NCBI RefSeq assembly: GCF_963675165.1
Contig: NC_087381.1
Location: 5,829,378 to 5,893,377, forward strand
DNA: 64,000 bases
From: Halichondria panicea
Lineage: Eukaryota; Porifera; Demospongiae; Suberitida; Halichondriidae
Direction: 5' to 3'
Positions 59,430-64,000 of this stretch are shown here, in pieces. Both the position numbers and the translations under genes were made by a program. The notes under the pieces were generated by a model. The model had not been told where the DNA came from, ran no database searches, and saw only the letters and a program-made list of their open reading frames with translations. Positions within the stretch are counted from its first letter, which is position 1; every line of letters starts with the position of its first letter.

Positions 59430-61880
59430 CATCGATCACCCCTAGGTATAATAGCTATACCCGTCACCCCTGCATGCATGGGTAAGCTAACTGATCGTCA
59501 CAATTCGGGGTAACGGTTTGATACACTTGGCTTGCCATAGCCCCGCTCCTTCTCATATTTATGGGCTCCCAGAGGAGGTTGCAGACATCACCTGCCAGTT
59601 CACCTTTCAATTACATTCCAGGCCAAATTGCTTTCATTTTTGCTGTATCACGGAAAAGCAGCCACTTCTACCTGACATTCTTCCCCTTTCTGAAGGTACA
59701 TGAGCCCCTTCCCCTTGCACGTCTAATTGTACGAAGGGATGCCTCAGGCACTCTTTCAACTACTATATAATTATATTCTTCAAGTACATGCAGAAAGTGA
59801 TGAAGTGCCACGTCTAAACACAGTGGAAAAAAATCAAGATTCTGGAAAGAGCAGGAAATGATCGGGAAACTCTGGAAGATTTTGATCTAGGTCCCAGGGA
59901 AATAAAGGGACGAAGGATAATTACCATTACTCCTCTACATTGCAGTCATGCATATTGAAACATTTTAATGTATAAGTACAGTTTCAGTCTTCTTTTTTCT
60001 TAGATACTACCTCAGCCTGGAATAACCAGCATTTCAATATGGATGGGACTTCGCTACAAACTTTAATTGTAATCTCTCTGACGTACTCTTTAACTATACT
60101 GTTCTCTGTCTGTATAATTATTATAGTATCAGGTCTCAGATTAGTATTAGCTTACATTTTATAGCTATTTTCTGTTGACCTCTGCACAAATTTGTTGATA
60201 AAAACCTGTAGAGTGGCCTCAATAAAAAGCTTGTAGCGACGCACTGTAATCTAGCTATGTGTCATAATTATTACACACAGTATCTTTCAAGCACTCATGA
60301 ATGCATAATTATAGTGAATAAACAGTATCAGTTTTGTGTAATAAAAGACCAATGCATGTACATTAATACATTGAAAAACTGTTTATAACGGTCACCATGT
60401 ATATAATATATGCACTGTTTCTTTATTTAATTCTTCGATATACCAAAGAAATCAAGTCACCGATCCTTCAGTAAATAGCAATGAAAGCAGACAACTCACC
60501 CGTTAAGGTATACATATAAATATAATGTCAGGGATGTGCCCACATGCATGCAATGGTCAGTGGTGGTGGTCAGTATGAACTATACCTCTAGACAAAATAA
60601 TAAAAGCATAACAGACAGATGCGTGGTATCAGTATGCATTATATAATACATGCATGCATGGGGGAGTGCATGTATTATGGAATTCCATAGCAGAGGCCAT
60701 GATGAAAGCATAACAGACAGATGCATGTATATATACGCATGGTGTATAGTGACCACCATAAAAAGGTGTGCTAATTTTCTTTGCTAGTACAATATTTACG
60801 AGCAAAGAGAGCTGTTTTGTAGAAGAGGGGCGTGCATGTGTGCGTCTCTGTTGTTACTGTTTGGGGCTGTAGCTGCCACTATAGCTTTTATGACTATGTG
60901 CGCTCTCGTGGAGCCACGGCAGTTGGGAGTACATTGAGCACAGTATAGAGCTGTTCTTAAAACTTGCACAGTATATTGTAGCTCCCTAGCTGTATATATT
61001 ATAATATATACAATGCATGCATGTATATAAATTAGGAGAGTGCACTAACTATATGAGTTAAAAAAATGCACACAGTGTGAAAATAAAGGCAATTAAGTGT
61101 TTGTTTGTGTTTGTGTTGGGTGGAGGGGGGGCAGTCAAGCTTGAGTGGTTGCTAGTTATTAATGCTTGTTACCCAGTGAGTAGGCAGATCAAAGCAATCC
61201 AGTGCTCAGTATGGCATGTTGCATCACTACCATGCATGGCAACCATATATATTGCACTGCATTATATGGCATAATGCACTGGGATTATATGCACTTGCAC
61301 TGTGTGTAAATGCAGTAGATTTCTGCAAGAGATCCTTTTGGGACTTATGCTATACTACTATTATACTTTTAAAACTAGTAGTGGGAAGAAAACCTAAAAA
61401 TTTACTATGGAATTCAGCGAATACACTAAATTCTTTCAAAAAACATGTTTTTTAATATGACCATGCAGTCAGACGAGTTTAACGTCATTGGGCAACAAGT
61501 TAGTTATTGCAGGCACCCTCGTGCATGCAACATGCCATATATTGCACTCTGCATGGCTGGGCAATAACTAATACATGGTGTGTTTTATTATGCCCTTAAT
61601 ATAATAATTATGCTTCCTCCTGTTGGTCTAACTTGTACATGCAGCCAGTGCTGTTGTGACATGCATGCATAGTATAACTTTATAATTATAGGCATTGTAT
61701 ATACACTTTTATTAAATTTTAATGTAACAGTTATAAACTTATATGTATATAGTGTGCATGCAGAAATAAAGCTAAAGCTAAAAGTTCTAACTTGTGACAA
61801 TGATACGATTCAGGGTGAAGACCACTAACCACTAATGATATTCAGAGATAAAACCATCACTGCATGTTATGAGGCAACTA
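59430..61880. other. no gene recognised
   Basis: Short unsupported ORFs only. Direct repeat AAAGCATAACAGACAGATGC at ~60604 and ~60703, GCATGCATGCATG runs, and a GTTAGTTATTGC..GCAATAACTAA hairpin at ~61500-61572. Very dense ATAATTAT palindromes. Confidence 0.5.
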
Positions 61881-61882
61881 TT

Positions 61883-63403
61883 TTAAAATATAACAACAAT
61901 TTTCCTTGAAATGGAATCATTTTCATTTTGGATATCGACATCAATGTCATCTCTTACTAATGCTGCTGCTCCAGGAACAACAAGAAAACATTCTGGGCCA
62001 GTATAGCAAGTGACATCATTTGAGTACCCATCAGTTCCAACAATGGACATCAATACAACAAGTGAAGTATTTGAATAACAGCTGAAAGATACAACCACAG
62101 TGTAGTCTTGCTTAGGAGCTGGATCACTAGGAGTGACGCTAAAGCGCATTATTTGTATTTGAGCTCGATCATTAACTATGTGAAATATATTAGATATTTG
62201 ATTGGCTCCAGGAGATATAGACAAAACTCTACTTTCACCTTGTACACGATTACCTTGGGGAAAAACAACAAACGGTTCGAAGAGAATATTCTTTGCATTA
62301 AAAAAATCTACACCATTGTCTACTAGAGGTAGACTATCACAAAGCTGTTCAACTGGAGAGGTTTCGATATTCTCATTGGCATCGTTGCAATACCATTTAA
62401 GTGGTTTAAAGATATTTTGACAAAATCGGGAAATTGGGAGTAGTCTAAGAGCAGGAAATGCAAGCCTTAACCCATTACCAAGCAGAAAGCAAAATACAGA
62501 ATCAAAATCTTTTCCTGACATAAATTTGGTCACATTATTTGCCTTCGAATAAATATCGCAAACTTCGGAGAGAAACATTTCAATTGCATTGCAAAACACT
62601 TCACTCTGCTTACGTATATCAAAATTCAAAGATGTTGGAATTTGAATCTCATATTCGCCATTTGTAGAAGTTTTTATTCCGTTATATTGTGCAGATTGCT
62701 TGTAAGACTTTCGCTGTTGGTCATAATCTAGAAGAACATCAGCAAAAATTGCAGCATTCGACTCTGTTTCATTGCACGTTTCAGTAGAAACGAATACACT
62801 TGCATATGTTTGCGTACTACTTTGGCGCTTTGTTTCAGACTTTGACTTTTTAGACTGTGTGTCTTGAGGCAGTTGTGAGGGTACACTTGTCCATATAAAC
62901 TTCGCTTGGCAAACATTTGGTCTGCCTCACTGTCTGTGATATTTATATTCTCGACTCCACTAGGCTCAGAAAAGTTAACATTAATAGTAAGCTGCTCAGA
63001 TCCATTATTGATGAAACATGTACTGTGGTTTGATTTGCATCCCAAACAAGATTAATCTGTGATGCATCACTGTCGTAAGCTGATCCTAGCGCCCCATCCT
63101 TGCATGTCACAGAGTCGAATCATCATTCTCCACACGGAATTCATTCACTGACATGGGTATGCCAGTATCCTTTGATTTATTGCCAAGCATGTAAATCACA
63201 TCCCCTTCAAGTGTTTCAGCACTCATGATGACTGGGTCAGCAGGGTTCACATGAAGCTTGAATGATACAGGCTGTTCCTGAGCAGTATTGTTGGAAAGAA
63301 TCGCACCCAATGTAATGGCTAAAATTGATACAGCAAGCACAAAGGTAATAGTAAGAACAATCACGAGAGAAACCTTCCTTTCCTGAGATCTAGACATTAT
63401 CAT
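61883..63403 (-). CDS. type II membrane protein, frame broken three times
   Basis: Minus strand. It starts at 63403 with a short basic head (SRSQERKVS) and a hydrophobic helix (LVIVLTITFVLAVSILAITL), then an extracellular-looking region. The frame shifts near 63118, 63020 and 62925, after which one frame stays open from ~62925 to the stop at 61883 (..TSVPSQLPQDTQSKKSK.. to ..ISRKIVVIF). The C-terminal part has about nine cysteines (CDIYSK, VFCFLLG, WYCND, VSFSCYSN, VTCYTGPECF). The pieces read as one protein of ~500 residues. Either a pseudogene or local base-calling errors; an intron of ~40 nt could explain one break. No family recognised. Confidence 0.5.
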
Positions 63404-63784
63404 TTGCCAGCATTCAATTTGTTGTAATCAATGCACTAAAGAATGATATGCAATTATAAGTTCCAGAATCTATCCGTATACTGCATGTGAACACATCATA
63501 GATTACGGCTGGTATAATTATGTCATGGTTTGTTGTGTTACTTTAGTCTCAGCTCCATTAAGTATATATACATCGAACTAAAAAAACATTTGCAATGTGA
63601 ACGTTATCATGCATAATTTAGTTAATTTTGTTTTGGAGGTTATGTTGTTCATGGGTAGACCTATTGTCAGATGAAAAATCAGCTTGTTTCGCACATCCGT
63701 TCTCATCTGGCAGCTGTCTGATAATTGATACTTTAGTCTAGTCTACCTCCTCCCAGGTTTTTTTACATATAGCATCCTTTAAAT

Positions 63785-64000
63785 GCAGTTAACAAAAGCC
63801 TTCAGCTGGTGCAATCTCAACTAGACAATTCCAACGAGCAGTTTGGAGGTCAATTGCAAACTCAATCGCTTCAAAGGCTATACAAGATCAGCTAAATACT
63901 ACCAGTTGGATTTTACAACAAAGCCTTTCTGAGCAAGAAAACAGACTAGAGAATTTAGAGTTTATTGTGAAAGAGCTTGAACAATTTCATTTGGGTATCC
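63785..64000 (+). CDS. coiled-coil fragment running off the window
   Basis: After an acceptor-like ATGCAG at 63788 a plus-strand frame reads NKSLQLVQSQLDNSNEQFGG, then a shift near 63855, then a frame open to the end with SIASKAIQDQLN..LSEQENRLENLEFIVKELE, rich in heptad-spaced L/I. Could be a gene lying mostly to the right, or a relic. The frame break resembles those in the neighbouring gene at 61.9-63.4 kb. Confidence 0.3.

Noticed and set aside
1-64000. tRNA or rRNA genes
   Set aside because: Scanned for cloverleaf A/B boxes and conserved rRNA blocks by eye; nothing convincing. A covariance-model search would be decisive.

Overview
The window looks like nuclear DNA of an early-branching animal, most likely a demosponge of the Amphimedon type. 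This rests on spliced genes with canonical GT-AG introns (many only 50-160 bp), metazoan-style domains (ankyrin, death, Roc-COR, sushi/CCP, Ig), non-LTR reverse transcriptases, many foldback/MITE elements, and AT-rich non-coding DNA saturated with the palindrome ATAATTAT. There is a 200-N assembly gap at 25486-25685. The species name is inference from general look, not from a search.

Left two thirds (1-40.4 kb): a tandem cluster of paralogous genes, all on the minus strand. Each full copy encodes N-terminal ankyrin repeats, a death domain, a run of ankyrin repeats each carried by one ~105-nt phase-1 exon, a large exon with Roc GTPase and COR-like region, a 23-residue linker exon and a C-terminal death-fold domain. 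Copy 1 (7479 down to beyond base 1) has a one-base frameshift in Roc and runs off the window. Copy 2 (19640-9641; 10 exons, 1217 aa) and copy 3 (36414-27682; 14 exons, 1352 aa) can be reconstructed with every splice phase agreeing. A fourth, decayed fragment (38.0-40.4 kb) is split by a dead LINE. All three full copies start with the same 5-nt coding mini-exon (ATG AG) and share about 200 bp of conserved 5' flank. Copies differ mainly in the number and type of ankyrin cassette exons. The architecture (sensor-like repeats, a GTPase switch, two death-fold domains) suggests intracellular signalling of the DAPK/Roco or NLR kind; that role is inferred.

Between and inside the copies lies a dense layer of transposons: an intact-frame but 5'-truncated LINE (21.7-23.6 kb), a family of foldback elements with TAGCCTCG ends and exact 9-11 bp target duplications (Mutator-like), mariner/pogo-like MITEs, and short hairpin elements.

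At 40.9-45.05 kb, minus strand, is the 3' part of a single-pass receptor: six CCP (sushi) exons, one Ig exon, a juxtamembrane region with a transmembrane helix, and a tyrosine-bearing tail. All exon phases agree, but the signal-peptide exon was not found nearby.

The right third (45-64 kb) is gene-poor. It holds several 0.5-0.9 kb foldback elements, a segmental repeat, a possible gag-like ORF, a ~58-bp composite minisatellite (56.7-57.5 kb), scattered coding-looking exons of unrecognised gene(s) at 56.0-58.7 kb, and a type II membrane protein ORF at 61.9-63.4 kb whose frame is broken three times (pseudogene or sequence error).
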